Assembly: GCF_937889215.1 (NCBI RefSeq)
Contig: NZ_CALBEX010000484.1
Coordinates: 1-13,981, forward strand
DNA length: 13,981 nt
Direction: 5' to 3'
From: an uncultured Limnohabitans sp.
GTDB lineage: Bacteria; Pseudomonadota; Gammaproteobacteria; Burkholderiales; Burkholderiaceae_C
The position numbers and the translations under genes were made by a program. Each line of letters starts with the position of its first letter. Positions within the stretch are counted from its first letter, which is position 1. The notes beneath the pieces are model-generated. The model ran no database searches and had not been told where the DNA came from. It worked only from the letters and a program-made list of their open reading frames with translations. Shown here one piece after another: positions 7,244-13,981 of the stretch.

Positions 7244-8335
7244 ATGTCTTCATCTGAACAGGATGTCTTGTCTGCCCTGCAAACCGTCATTGACCCGAAC
7301 ACGGGCAAAGATTTCGTCTCCACCAAAACCCTGAAGAACCTGCAAGTTGAAGGCGGCGATGTGTCCTTTGACGTGGAGCTGGGCTACCCCGCCAAAAGCC
7401 AGATTCCTGGGATTCGCCAGGCTTTGATTGCCGCCGCTAAAGGCGTGGCGGGCGTGGCCAATGTGTCGGCCAACGTGACCAGCAAGATCACCGCCCATGC
7501 GGCTCAGCGTGGCGTGGCCCTGCTGCCGCAGGTGAAAAACATCGTGGCTGTGGCCTCGGGCAAGGGCGGCGTGGGCAAGAGCACCACCGCCGTCAACCTG
7601 GCGCTGGCGCTGGCGGCTGAGGGGGCCAAAGTGGGCTTGCTCGACGCGGACATTTACGGCCCCAGCCAGCCCATGATGATGGGCATTGAAGGCCGTCCTG
7701 AAAGCGAAGATGGCCAGACCATGGAGCCCATGGAGAACTACGGCGTGCAGGTCATGTCGATTGGTTTCTTGGTGAGTCAGGATGAGGCCATGATTTGGCG
7801 TGGCCCCATGGCGACCCAAGCGCTGGAGCAGTTGTTGCGCCAGACCAACTGGAAAGAGCTTGATTATTTGATCGTCGACATGCCGCCCGGCACCGGGGAC
7901 ATCCAGCTGACGCTTTCCCAGCGCGTGCCTATGACGGGCGCGGTGATCGTGACCACGCCGCAGGACATTGCCCTTTTAGACGCCAAAAAAGGCGTGAAGA
8001 TGTTCGAAAAAGTCGGTGTGCCGATTTTGGGCCTGGTCGAAAACATGGCTGTGCATGTGTGCACCAACTGTGGCCATGTCGAGCACATTTTTGGCGCCGA
8101 CGGGGGCAAAAAAATGGCCGCTGAATACGGCATGGATTACCTGGGCGCCTTGCCGCTGGACATGCAAATTCGTTTGCAAGCCGACAACGGCAAACCCACG
8201 GTGGTCTCCGACCCCGATGGCGAAGTGGCCCAAATCTACAAGGCCGTGGCCCGCCAAGTGGCGGTCAAGATCGCGGCCAAGGCCAAGGACTTTTCGAGCA
8301 AGTTCCCCACCATCAAGGTCAGCAAAGACACCTGA
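7244..8335 (+). CDS. apbC: Iron-sulfur cluster carrier protein, Mrp/ApbC/Nbp35 family
   Basis: This cytosolic P-loop ATPase binds a [4Fe-4S] cluster at a dimer interface and delivers it to apoproteins. The 363-residue protein has an N-terminal MIP18/DUF59-like domain (about 4-80) and a deviant Walker A, GKGGVGKST (106-114), of the MinD/Mrp type. DADIYGPSQP (135-144) follows, then the VDMPPGTGD switch segment (211-219) and the cluster-binding CTNC (273-276). Start: the ATG at 7244 has AAAGG 8 nt upstream, whereas the TTG at 7235 abuts that sequence, so ATG is preferred. It is divergent from the lipoprotein gene. In related genomes I recall mrp lying directly divergent from metG; here the lipoprotein is inserted between them. 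It ends 113 bp before the histidine kinase start. Confidence 0.96.
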   Translation: MSSSEQDVLSALQTVIDPNTGKDFVSTKTLKNLQVEGGDVSFDVELGYPAKSQIPGIRQALIAAAKGVAGVANVSANVTSKITAHAAQRGVALLPQVKNIVAVASGKGGVGKSTTAVNLALALAAEGAKVGLLDADIYGPSQPMMMGIEGRPESEDGQTMEPMENYGVQVMSIGFLVSQDEAMIWRGPMATQALEQLLRQTNWKELDYLIVDMPPGTGDIQLTLSQRVPMTGAVIVTTPQDIALLDAKKGVKMFEKVGVPILGLVENMAVHVCTNCGHVEHIFGADGGKKMAAEYGMDYLGALPLDMQIRLQADNGKPTVVSDPDGEVAQIYKAVARQVAVKIAAKAKDFSSKFPTIKVSKDT

Positions 8336-8373
8336 GGCGCAAGCCCCGGGGGCAAGCAAGATCCCGGGCGCAC

Positions 8374-8402
8374 TTCAAGAACTTTTAAGATGAATTTATA
8401 AG
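8374..8402 (+). promoter_or_regulatory. Putative sigma-70 promoter of the heme-sensor kinase
   Basis: A -10 TATAAG (8397-8402, five of six) lies an ideal 17 bp after a weaker -35 TTCAAG (8374-8379). Transcription would begin near 8409, leaving about 40 nt of leader before the GTG at 8449 but almost none before the alternative TTG at 8416. The promoter therefore supports the GTG start and suggests that the kinase is expressed separately from mrp. Between the mrp stop and this promoter there is a GC-rich stretch with CCCGGG repeats (8345-8368) but no U-tract. Confidence 0.45.
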
Positions 8403-8426
8403 CATAAGGTATTCGTTGATATCATG

Positions 8427-8451
8427 CACTTTGCATCAAAGGCGCAAAGTG
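8427..8451 (+). promoter_or_regulatory. Hairpin enclosing the kinase ribosome binding site and start codon
   Basis: CACTTTGC (8427-8434) and GCAAAGTG (8444-8451) are a perfect 8-bp inverted repeat around a 9-nt loop, ATCAAAGGC. The loop contains the Shine-Dalgarno sequence AAAGG (8438-8442), and the last three bases of the 3' arm are the GTG start (8449-8451). In mRNA this would hold the start codon in a stem. It could limit translation, act as a thermometer-like switch, or alternatively be a DNA operator just downstream of the promoter. The sequence pattern is certain; the function is inference. Confidence 0.5.
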
Positions 8452-10866
8452 AAATATCTCCTTTTACCTATTTTCTGGATTCGTCAAACGCTTCAACGCT
8501 GGCCCCTGTGGTGGTTGGGTGCGGTGCTGCTGGGCATCAGCCTCTGGATCGTGCAGTACACCTACCAGTCCAGCGAGCGCATGGTCCGGCAGTACGCCAC
8601 AGAAAGTGCGCAGGCCCACGCGGTCAGCCTGACCCAATTTCGGAATTTTTACACCGATGAACTGGTGCCGCGCGCGATGGAGTCGGGGGTGCATGTCACG
8701 CATGACTACAAGAACCGGAAAAACGCGTTGCCCTTGCCGGCCACTTTGATGCTGGATTTGGGGCATTACCTGTCCAAAGTGGATGGCGGCACCCAGGTCC
8801 GGCTTTACAGCGAACAGCCTTTTCCTTGGCGCGTGCAAGAGCGCAAGCTCGATGACTTTCAGCGGGACGCCTTGCAACACCTGAAGCAGAACCCGGACGT
8901 GCCCTTTGTGCGCGAGGAGATGATGAATGGTGAGCGGGTGCTGCGCTACGCGCAGGCCGACCGCATGACGTTGCGCTGCGTGGCTTGTCACAACAGTTAC
9001 CCCAGCTCCCCTCGAACCGATTGGAAGACCGGGGATGTGAGGGGTGCCCTGGAGGTGGTGTTGCCGGTCTCGCAATGGCAAATCACCAGCACCAGCATCC
9101 TCAACCGGACGTTTGTGGTGCTTTTGGCTGTTTTGTTTTCGGGCTTGTTGCTGGTGTGGTTGACGGTGCGTCGATTCCGTCAGGCCTTGATCACGGCGCG
9201 TGAGCTTTCTGCCCAGCGGCAAGAGGCGATTCAGCAGTTGAGCGACGAAATTCAAGAGCGCAAGCAAATTGAACGGCAAATGCGACTGAGTGAGAGCAAG
9301 CTGCAAAGCATTTTCAAGTCGGTGCCTGAGGCCATTGTGGTGACCGATGCACAGGGTCTGATCGTCCAATGCAACGCCGCAACCGAGGCGATCTTTGGCT
9401 ATACCCTGGGCGAGATCAAAGGCCAGAAGGTGGACATGCTCATGCTGCCCGATGGGGCACAGCCGCGTGAGGATGACATGCACGCTTTGCGGGATGTGGG
9501 TGAAAAGAAGTTCAACCAGCAGCCCCATGTGCTGCGTGGTCAACGCAAAGGCGGGCAACTGTTCTCTTTGAGACTGACCGCAAGCGAGATGCGGGTCGAC
9601 GACGAGGCGTATTTTGTGGGCGTGATGGAGGATTTTACCGCCTTCGAAAACGCGCAAAAGATGCTCATCGATGCAAAGGAAAAGGCAGAAAAAGACAACC
9701 TGATGCGTGGTGAATTTTTGGCCAACATGAGTCACGAGATTCGCACGCCCATGAACGGCATTGTGGGTATGACCGAGCTGGCCATGGACACCGAAGACAG
9801 AACGGTCCAGAAGGAATACCTGACGCTGGCGCGGGATTCGGCCAACCATTTGTTGCACATCATCAACCAAATTCTTGACTTCTCAAAAATTGAAGCCAAA
9901 GCCTTGGAGCTGGAGTTGACCAAGGTCAGTCCAGCCCAGTTGATCCGAGACACCAGCCGATCATTGGAGCAGCTGGCGCGGGTCAAAGACATCGATCTGC
10001 AAGTCGATATTGCATCGGCCGTGCCCGAGTGGGCCTGGATGGATCCGGTGCGCATGCGACAGGTCTTGACCAACCTGATTGGCAATGCCATCAAGTTCAC
10101 TGAAGTGGGCGCGATCACGGTGGCCGCACAAGCCTTGCCGGGTCAAAGCGATGGGCATTGTGTTTTGCGCATCAGCATCACCGACACCGGTATTGGGTTT
10201 GATCCAACCAAGACCGCATCCTTGTTCAGTCCATTTACCCAGGGCGATGGCTCGGTGACGCGTTCCTTTGGTGGCACAGGCTTGGGGCTGGCCATCACGC
10301 GGCGCTTGGTGCATTTGATGGGCGGTGAAATCACGGCCAACGGTCAGCCTGATCTTGGGGCCTGTTTTACGGTGACATTGCCTGTTGAAAAAGCCGCAGA
10401 GGATGATCGTTCAGAGCCCTTTGCGCAGGCCGGCTCAGAGGGAGAAAACCGCACACCCGTGTATCAAAAACCCATCTCTGTTTTGTTGGTGGAGGACCAC
10501 GACATCAACCGCAAGATGGCTGAAATCATGCTCCAACGAATGGGTTACCGCTACGTCTCAGCGAGTGACGGTTTGCAGGCGCTCGATGCGCTCGAAAATG
10601 ACCGGTTCGATGTGGTCTTGATGGATGTGATGATGCCGGTCATGGATGGCATCACGGCGCTCAAATTGTTGCGTGAGCGTGAATCAGAGCAGGGCCGCAG
10701 AACCCGCGTCCTGATGGTCACGGCCCACGCCATGACCGGGGATCGTGAGCGATTTTTAAGTGCGGGCGCCGATGGGTATGTGTCCAAACCCATGTCCCAA
10801 GCGGCTTTGCAAAAAGAGATTGAGCGCGTGCTGCACACGCCTGATGCCGATGTCCCGCCAGCTTAA
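8449..10866 (+). CDS. Hybrid sensor histidine kinase with periplasmic heme-c (Tll0287-like/DUF3365) sensor domain
   Basis: This is a membrane-bound two-component kinase of 805 residues. Order: a transmembrane segment (about 20-36), then a predicted periplasmic domain (about 40-215) resembling Tll0287-like/DUF3365 modules. That domain has the c-type heme motif CVACH (177-181) followed by SYPSSPRTDWKTGDVRGALE. A second transmembrane segment (220-239), a coiled coil (250-285) and a PAS domain (about 282-400) come next. HisKA has the phospho-accepting His429 in FLANMSHEIRTPMNG. HATPase shows the N box NLIGNAIKF, DTGIG and GGTGLGLAI. The C-terminal receiver (about 678-795) has Asp726 in VVLMDVMMP, with Thr758 and Lys780. 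There is no HPt domain and no partner regulator nearby, so its phosphorelay partner lies elsewhere. I chose the GTG at 8449 (AAAGG six nt upstream) over the TTG at 8416, which also has AAGG but lies too close to the predicted promoter. Heme attachment implies cytochrome c maturation in the periplasm and a redox or gas signal. Confidence 0.92.
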   Translation: MKYLLLPIFWIRQTLQRWPLWWLGAVLLGISLWIVQYTYQSSERMVRQYATESAQAHAVSLTQFRNFYTDELVPRAMESGVHVTHDYKNRKNALPLPATLMLDLGHYLSKVDGGTQVRLYSEQPFPWRVQERKLDDFQRDALQHLKQNPDVPFVREEMMNGERVLRYAQADRMTLRCVACHNSYPSSPRTDWKTGDVRGALEVVLPVSQWQITSTSILNRTFVVLLAVLFSGLLLVWLTVRRFRQALITARELSAQRQEAIQQLSDEIQERKQIERQMRLSESKLQSIFKSVPEAIVVTDAQGLIVQCNAATEAIFGYTLGEIKGQKVDMLMLPDGAQPREDDMHALRDVGEKKFNQQPHVLRGQRKGGQLFSLRLTASEMRVDDEAYFVGVMEDFTAFENAQKMLIDAKEKAEKDNLMRGEFLANMSHEIRTPMNGIVGMTELAMDTEDRTVQKEYLTLARDSANHLLHIINQILDFSKIEAKALELELTKVSPAQLIRDTSRSLEQLARVKDIDLQVDIASAVPEWAWMDPVRMRQVLTNLIGNAIKFTEVGAITVAAQALPGQSDGHCVLRISITDTGIGFDPTKTASLFSPFTQGDGSVTRSFGGTGLGLAITRRLVHLMGGEITANGQPDLGACFTVTLPVEKAAEDDRSEPFAQAGSEGENRTPVYQKPISVLLVEDHDINRKMAEIMLQRMGYRYVSASDGLQALDALENDRFDVVLMDVMMPVMDGITALKLLRERESEQGRRTRVLMVTAHAMTGDRERFLSAGADGYVSKPMSQAALQKEIERVLHTPDADVPPA

Positions 10867-10906
10867 AAGTGACCCATAAACCAGCGCCTGCCAGTGCCTG
10901 TCAGTT

Positions 10907-10929
10907 CCTGCTGTTGGCATGTCAGCAGG
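10907..10929. terminator. Possible bidirectional hairpin between convergent genes
   Basis: CCTGCTG (10907-10913) and CAGCAGG (10923-10929) form a perfect 7-bp stem with a 9-nt loop in the 100-bp gap between the convergent kinase and benzoate-CoA ligase genes. The position suits a shared transcript end, but neither strand has a U-tract, so it is a weak candidate. The gap also repeats CTGTCAG- and TGTCAG-like words. Confidence 0.35.
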
Positions 10930-10966
10930 TGCTGCGTGGTGTCAGCCAGTGAGGGCAGCGTGTGAC

Positions 10967-12532
10967 TCAGCGGGCTGAGCTTTCCAGATCGCGCAAGCGA
11001 AAACGCTGGATCTTGCCCGTAGCGGTTTTGGGCAGTTCGGCCACAAACTCGATGAAGCGAGGGTACTTGAAGGGGGCCAGCCGCTCTTTGACAAAGGCTT
11101 TGACCTCGTCTGGCGTCAGGTTTTGACCCGCTTTGAGCACGATGAAGGCCTTGGTTTTCGTCAAGCCATCGGTGTCTTGTTTGCCGATCACCGCTGCTTC
11201 CAAAATGGCCGGGTGTTGCACCAAGGTGGACTCCACCTCAAACGGCGAGACGTAGATGCCGCTGACTTTGAGCATGTCGTCGTTGCGCCCGGCATAGGTG
11301 TAGTAACCATCGACATCACGCGTGTACTTGTCGCCGCTCTTGGTCCACACCCCTTGAAAGGTGTCGCGGGTTTTTTCGCGGTTGTTCCAATACATGAGCG
11401 CAGCGCTGGGGCCTTGGATGTAGAGGTCGCCGATCTCATCGGGTGCGGTGATCACGCTGCCGTCCTCGCCCCGCAGTTGAACTTCGTAGCCTGGTACGGC
11501 TTTGCCGGTGGTCCCATAGAGTACATCGCCGGGGCGGTTCGACAAAAAGACGTGCAGCATTTCGGTGGAGCCGATGCCGTCAATCACCTCGCAGCCGAAA
11601 TGGCGACTCCAGCGCTCGGCAATGTCACGCGGCAAGGCCTCACCTGCTGAAGAGCACAGGCGCAAGGCCACTTGGGTTTTTGCTGGCAGATCGGGGCTGG
11701 CCAACATGCCGCCATAGCCAGTGGGTGCACCATAAAAAACAGTGGGCTGGTGGTCTACCAAGCGCTTGAAAGTGGCTTGGGGCGTTGGTCGCTCAGCCAT
11801 CAGCACCACGGTGGCACCCGCGCTCAAAGGGAAAGTGAGGGCGTTACCCAGTCCGTAGGCAAAGAACAGTTTGGCCGCCGAAAACACGGTGTCGCTCTCG
11901 CGCAGTTCGAGCACAGCTTGGCCATACAGCTCAGCGGTCCAGTAGAGGTTGGCTTGGCTGTGCACGGTGCCCTTGGGTTTGCCCGTGGAGCCTGAGGAAT
12001 ACAACCAGAAGGCGGGTTCGTCGGCCAGCGTCTGGGCCGGCAGCACCGGGTCGTTTTGCGCCACAAAGTCGGCCATGTGGATCTGGCCCGGTGTCAAAGC
12101 GCTTGTCGGGCGCGAGACTACGACTTGGCTGACCTCGGTCTTGACCAGACCCATGGCCGCTTGCAGCGTGGGCAGCAAGGCCCCCGAGACCAGCGCCGCT
12201 TGCGCACGGCTGTTGCCCAGCATGAAGGCATAGTCTTCTGGCGTCAGCAAAGTGTTTACAGCCACCGGCACCACGCCTGCATACAGCGAGCCTAAAAATG
12301 CCACCACCCAGTCGCTGCTGTCTTGCATGAGCAAGAGCACGCGCTCTTCGTGTTTGAGGCCCATGGCCTGCAGACCGCTGGCAAAGCGTCGGATCTGCTC
12401 GGTCAGCTCGCCATAGGTCAATGTGCCCACATCGTCGATCAACGCGGTTTTGGATGCGCGCCCTGCGTTGGTGGCGATCAGGTGCTGGGCAAAGTTGAAG
12501 TCGGTGCTGGGGGCGTTCACGGTGCGTGTCAT
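10967..12532 (-). CDS. Benzoate-CoA ligase
   Basis: This member of the AMP-forming acyl-CoA synthetase family activates benzoate to benzoyl-CoA with ATP and CoA, the first step of the aerobic box or anaerobic benzoyl-CoA routes. The 521-residue length is typical. Motifs in order: P-loop A3 YSSGSTGKPKGT (178-189); the family-specific KLFFAYGLGN (221-230); GAPTGYGGML near the aromatic pocket; A5 DGIGSTEMLH (318-327); A7/A8 SGDKYTRD and YAGRNDDMLKVSG (412-424); and A10 PKTATGKIQR with catalytic Lys507. A strong Shine-Dalgarno sequence, GAGGAG, lies 8 nt before the ATG at 12532. It starts 84 bp after boxD on the same strand, which makes benzoate or a close analogue (hydroxy- or aminobenzoate) the likely substrate. 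Exact substrate choice is not provable here. The symbol varies between organisms (bclA, badA), so none is given. Confidence 0.92.
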   Translation of the reverse strand: MTRTVNAPSTDFNFAQHLIATNAGRASKTALIDDVGTLTYGELTEQIRRFASGLQAMGLKHEERVLLLMQDSSDWVVAFLGSLYAGVVPVAVNTLLTPEDYAFMLGNSRAQAALVSGALLPTLQAAMGLVKTEVSQVVVSRPTSALTPGQIHMADFVAQNDPVLPAQTLADEPAFWLYSSGSTGKPKGTVHSQANLYWTAELYGQAVLELRESDTVFSAAKLFFAYGLGNALTFPLSAGATVVLMAERPTPQATFKRLVDHQPTVFYGAPTGYGGMLASPDLPAKTQVALRLCSSAGEALPRDIAERWSRHFGCEVIDGIGSTEMLHVFLSNRPGDVLYGTTGKAVPGYEVQLRGEDGSVITAPDEIGDLYIQGPSAALMYWNNREKTRDTFQGVWTKSGDKYTRDVDGYYTYAGRNDDMLKVSGIYVSPFEVESTLVQHPAILEAAVIGKQDTDGLTKTKAFIVLKAGQNLTPDEVKAFVKERLAPFKYPRFIEFVAELPKTATGKIQRFRLRDLESSAR

Positions 12533-12616
12533 GTTGTGTCTCCTCGGGTATCCGTCATGTTGTCTGTATTTTGTGTTCTGGCAATAGGGGGTTTTTAGGA
12601 TGCCATCTGAGCAGGT

Positions 12617-13981
12617 TCACAGGGGCAGCGTAGCCCCTTGTGCGGCCAGTTGGTCGAGTGCCAAAGCACTGCCTTGCACCGCTGAGCGGCGGTGGTAAAA
12701 ATTGAGCGCCCGCAGACCGCCCAGCTCTTCCCCGCCTCCGGCGCGGCCGGGGCCGCCGTGCAAGCTCATGGGCATGACGTTGCCGTGGCCGCTGTGCAGG
12801 GCTGCTACGTCGGGCGAGATGGCATGCACCCGGCCGTGGCTGCTGGCCAACTCAACCGAGGCTTGGGCGGTGAAGGCCGGGTCTTCGCTGTAGACCGAGC
12901 ACACCAGCGAGCCTTCGCCGCGGCGGATCATGGCGTAAGCCTCTTCGATGCTGTCATAAGGCATCAGGGTGGACACGGGCCCAAACACTTCGACCGCGTG
13001 CAGCACCTTGGCCGTCATGGGCGACTCGGTGCCCAGCAGCACCGGGGCCATGCAAGCGCTGTTGGCGTTGGCATCGACCAGACCAGCGGCGTTGCCGTCA
13101 AACAGCACGGTGGCTTCGGTCTTGAGCTGGGCCAAGCCTGCCAGCACACTGGCTTTTTGTTCTTGGCTCACCAGCGCGCCCATGCGCACCGTCTCGTTGC
13201 GTGGGTTGCCCACGGTGATTTTGGCCAGTTTTGCGCCAATGGCTTCGGCCGCGGCGGCATACAAAGCACGGGGCACAAAGATGCGGCGGATCGCGGTGCA
13301 CTTCTGGCCCGATTTGACGGTCATCTCGCGGGCGACTTCGGCCACCAGCAGCTTGAAGGCTTCGCTGTCTGTGGTCGCGGCTGGCGAGAGGAGGGCCGAG
13401 TTCAGGCTGTCGGCTTCGATGTTGCAGCGCACCGACAGTTCCGTCACAGCGCGGTGGCTGCGGATGATCTTGCCGGTTTCGGCCGAGCCGGTGAAGCTGA
13501 CCACGTCAAAAGCTTGCAGCTGATCCATCAGGCCTGCGGACGAGCCACAAACGACTGACAAAGTGCCCACGGGCAACACGCCTGCATCGACCACGTCTTT
13601 GACCATGCGCTGGGTCAGCCACGCCGTTGCTGTGGCGGGCTTGATGATGACCGGCACGCCCGACAGCAGGGCCGGGGCGGCTTTTTCCCACAAGCCCCAG
13701 CTGGGGAAGTTGAAGGCGTTGATGAACAGCGCTACGCCGCGTGTGGGCACTTGGATGTGCTGGGTCTGGAAGGCTGGGTCCTTGGCCATGCGGATGCGCT
13801 GGCCGTCGAGCAGCAGCGTGGCATCGCCCAAGGCCGCACCTTGCTTGGCGTAGTAGCCCAGGGTGAAGAAGGCACCGTCGATGTCCACGCCCGAATCCTT
13901 GGCTACGGTGCCGCTGTTGGCGGTGGCGATCTCATAGTAAGCATCGCGGTTGGCTTGAAGTACTTCGGAGATTTTGGTCAG
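12617..13981 (-). CDS. boxD: 3,4-dehydroadipyl-CoA semialdehyde dehydrogenase, BoxD (N-terminus cut by window edge)
   Basis: This aldehyde dehydrogenase oxidises 3,4-dehydroadipyl-CoA semialdehyde to the acid, usually with NADP+, after BoxC opens the benzoyl-CoA epoxide ring. The frame is open to the right edge: 31 further codons precede the GTG at 13888, reading KISEVLQANRDAYYEIATAN, so that GTG is not the start. In all 454 residues are visible and about 60-70 N-terminal ones are probably missing. Features: INAFNFPSWGLWEKAAPALL with IIKPATATAW (cofactor site), SFTGSAETG, catalytic Glu in CNIEADSLNSALL (codon 13417-13415), and the nucleophile in KSGQKCTAIRR (Cys codon 13300-13298). The C-terminal HGGPGRAGGGEELGGLRAL is distinctive of the BoxD/PaaZ-N-like branch. 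It lies 84 bp upstream of the benzoate-CoA ligase gene and is probably in the same operon. PaaZ-type oxepin-CoA aldehyde dehydrogenase is the main alternative, but no hydratase domain follows. Confidence 0.9.
   Translation of the reverse strand: MTKISEVLQANRDAYYEIATANSGTVAKDSGVDIDGAFFTLGYYAKQGAALGDATLLLDGQRIRMAKDPAFQTQHIQVPTRGVALFINAFNFPSWGLWEKAAPALLSGVPVIIKPATATAWLTQRMVKDVVDAGVLPVGTLSVVCGSSAGLMDQLQAFDVVSFTGSAETGKIIRSHRAVTELSVRCNIEADSLNSALLSPAATTDSEAFKLLVAEVAREMTVKSGQKCTAIRRIFVPRALYAAAAEAIGAKLAKITVGNPRNETVRMGALVSQEQKASVLAGLAQLKTEATVLFDGNAAGLVDANANSACMAPVLLGTESPMTAKVLHAVEVFGPVSTLMPYDSIEEAYAMIRRGEGSLVCSVYSEDPAFTAQASVELASSHGRVHAISPDVAALHSGHGNVMPMSLHGGPGRAGGGEELGGLRALNFYHRRSAVQGSALALDQLAAQGATLPL

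Noticed and set aside
8337..8368. GC-rich CCCGGG repeats after mrp as a terminator
   Set aside because: The inverted segments are short and offset, and no U-tract follows; I cannot support a terminator call.
8416..8439. TTGAT and ATCAA words resembling an FNR site near the kinase promoter
   Set aside because: The half-sites are 14 bp apart rather than the 4 bp of an FNR box, so this is not a credible FNR site.
8416..8448. TTG start for the histidine kinase, 11 codons upstream
   Set aside because: It has an AAGG at suitable spacing, but TTG is less favoured and the predicted transcription start (about 8409) would leave almost no leader. The GTG at 8449 has AAAGG at ideal spacing. Not excluded.
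8464..9870. Long minus-strand open frame (468 codons) opposite the histidine kinase
   Set aside because: It lies entirely antisense to a gene with clear domain motifs, is rich in His, Gln and Arg as expected from the complement of a GC-rich gene, and shows no recognisable domain.
12529..12558. Nine-residue leader-like ORF (MTDTRGDTT) overlapping the benzoate-CoA ligase start
   Set aside because: It contains the ligase ribosome binding site and lacks one of its own; no regulatory codon run is present.
13506..13888. GTG at 13888 as the start of the aldehyde dehydrogenase
   Set aside because: The same frame continues open to the window edge with 31 codons matching the expected BoxD N-terminal region, so the gene is partial rather than starting there.

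Overview
The window looks like a chromosomal segment of a betaproteobacterium in the order Burkholderiales, most likely Comamonadaceae (Limnohabitans/Rhodoferax-like). The reasons are the moderately high GC, the linkage DUF3460–scpA–panC, metG lying close to a divergent mrp/apbC gene, and an aerobic benzoyl-CoA (box) pathway pair. This placement is inference from gene content and protein similarity judged by eye. I see no tRNA or rRNA, no CRISPR, no insertion sequence and no prophage gene. Coding density is high: the largest unassigned gap is 186 bp (195-380), so no stretch over 300 bp lacks a gene.

Left part (1-6133, all minus strand, read right to left): metG, a YoaK/DUF1275 membrane protein, a SulP anion transporter with a STAS domain, a DUF3460 protein, scpA, and the start of panC (cut by the left edge). 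Gaps are 24, 30, 77, 63 and 186 bp, so much of this could be one transcript. A weak terminator-like hairpin with seven U's at the end of the DUF3460 gene may partly separate scpA-panC. The set combines housekeeping genes (methionyl-tRNA charging, chromosome condensation, pantothenate synthesis) with two membrane proteins that look like insertions.

Middle (6134-8335): a predicted secreted lipoprotein of unknown function (minus strand) sits between metG and the divergent mrp/apbC gene. The lipoprotein–mrp intergenic region holds two inverted-repeat pairs that could be operators. The lipoprotein–metG gap holds two overlapping hairpins.

Right-centre (8336-10966): a large hybrid histidine kinase on the plus strand, with a predicted periplasmic Tll0287-like (DUF3365) sensor domain carrying a c-type heme motif (CxxCH), then PAS, HisKA, HATPase and a C-terminal receiver. 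It has a good predicted sigma-70 promoter. A perfect 8-bp hairpin encloses its Shine-Dalgarno sequence and includes its GTG start. This is the most interesting part of the window: a candidate redox- or ligand-sensing heme kinase with a possible translation-control element.

Right end (10967-13981, minus strand): benzoate-CoA ligase, preceded on the same strand by boxD (3,4-dehydroadipyl-CoA semialdehyde dehydrogenase), whose 5' end is cut by the window edge. Together they supply the first step and a late step of aerobic benzoate breakdown through CoA thioesters; boxA, boxB and boxC should lie beyond the right edge if the pathway is complete.

I do not see a clearly new multi-gene system. The candidates for novelty are the start-codon hairpin of the heme kinase, the unknown lipoprotein with its shared regulatory region, and the SulP/YoaK pair inside a housekeeping gene run.
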